Part shown: one piece after another, positions 63,600-64,000 of the stretch
How the letters are laid out: each line of letters begins with the position of its first letter
Numbering within the stretch: the first letter of the stretch is position 1
Assembly (NCBI RefSeq): GCF_964019385.1
Contig: NC_088645.1
Coordinates: 11,742,692 to 11,806,691 of the forward strand
DNA length: 64,000 nucleotides
Reading direction: 5' to 3'
DNA from: Sycon ciliatum
Taxonomy: Eukaryota > Porifera > Calcarea > Leucosolenida > Sycettidae
Translations under genes and position numbers: made by a program
The notes under the pieces: generated by a model
Seen by the model: only the letters and a program-made list of their open reading frames with translations
Database searches by the model: none
What the model was told of the DNA's origin: nothing

Positions 63600-64000
63600 C
63601 ACTGTTAGTAGCAATGTGCATCATGACATCATCTCGGTTCCCATAGCAACGTCCGGCACAGAGATGCATACCATACCGGCAATTGGCGTGATCGTGATGC
63701 AGACCCGGTGCTCCACAAAACACCTCACTCCGAGGAATACAGCACCGGGGCCTAAAATTTAGAAAATTCATGTTTTGCATTTAACCTTTATGGCCCGTAT
63801 GATACGTTTTATCCTGACAAGCTCTGAGTGTGTTTACTCTTGTACAACCCACTATGGTTGGTTGCAGTTCAGGTTAATACAAGTATAGAGATATATTGTC
63901 AAATACACATACAGTACAATGCATAAGTAAGAGGCGTTGGAAACCTCGGTTTGTTGTAATATGCTCAACATAGTGCGGGGTCTTGTTTCACATGAACATG
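63600..64000. other. 3' flank of D, no gene seen
   Basis: 3' UTR and intergenic DNA; no clear polyadenylation signal assigned. Confidence 0.4.

Overview
This is nuclear DNA of an invertebrate animal. The evidence is GT-AG introns in phase 1, signal-peptide exons, tyrosine-rich receptor tails, long GT and GAA microsatellites, several LINE families, tRNA-derived SINEs and hammerhead-ribozyme repeats. A non-bilaterian or marine invertebrate (sponge or cnidarian) would fit, but the species cannot be settled from the sequence. One 200-base assembly gap (N) lies at 2304-2503.

The host genes are mainly a tandem family of single-pass membrane proteins that I do not recognise. Members B, C and D each have three exons in the same order: signal peptide (6204, 27808, 56643), a 170-171 residue ectodomain (11513, 29043, 61018), and a last exon (21343, 34984, 62389). 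The last exon encodes a six-cysteine module, a Ser/Thr-rich stalk, one membrane helix and a long tail with repeated tyrosine motifs. Every intron is phase 1. Member A (3568-4745) lacks the ectodomain and has an in-frame TAG between membrane helix and tail. Member E (about 1642-2118, minus strand) is a tail only. Tail relics lie at 5233, 26058 and 39165. B and C lie in a tandem segmental duplication (4519-23066 and 26058-36545) that later insertions and a deletion have made unequal in length.

Mobile DNA fills most of the rest. An intact 1240-codon LINE ORF sits in intron 1 of B. Intron 2 of B and C holds a decayed reverse-transcriptase element with a Cys-rich N-terminus and a C-terminal domain like the restriction-like endonuclease of R2-type elements. 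In B, another LINE splits that element. A third decayed relative lies at 43640-46880. A LINE sits exactly on the duplication junction (23067-26057). Further parts are a chain of tRNA-derived SINEs, a 1.3-kb GAA array, many foldback elements, and a 3.5-kb element with roughly 700-bp terminal inverted repeats flanked by TTAA.

The most unusual content is self-cleaving RNA. Three unrelated repeat families carry a type I hammerhead ribozyme whose core and three helices can be read directly. They are a 352-bp tandem array (40373-42708, six identical ribozymes, one inverted), a foldback element with two divergent ribozymes (20031-20076 and 20608-20653), and an approximately 180-bp repeat with an intact ribozyme at 43005-43052 and three inactivated copies in intron 2 of B, C and D. 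The array matches the architecture of metazoan retrozymes. A possible Penelope-like fragment, the proposed helper class, lies at the left edge of the window.
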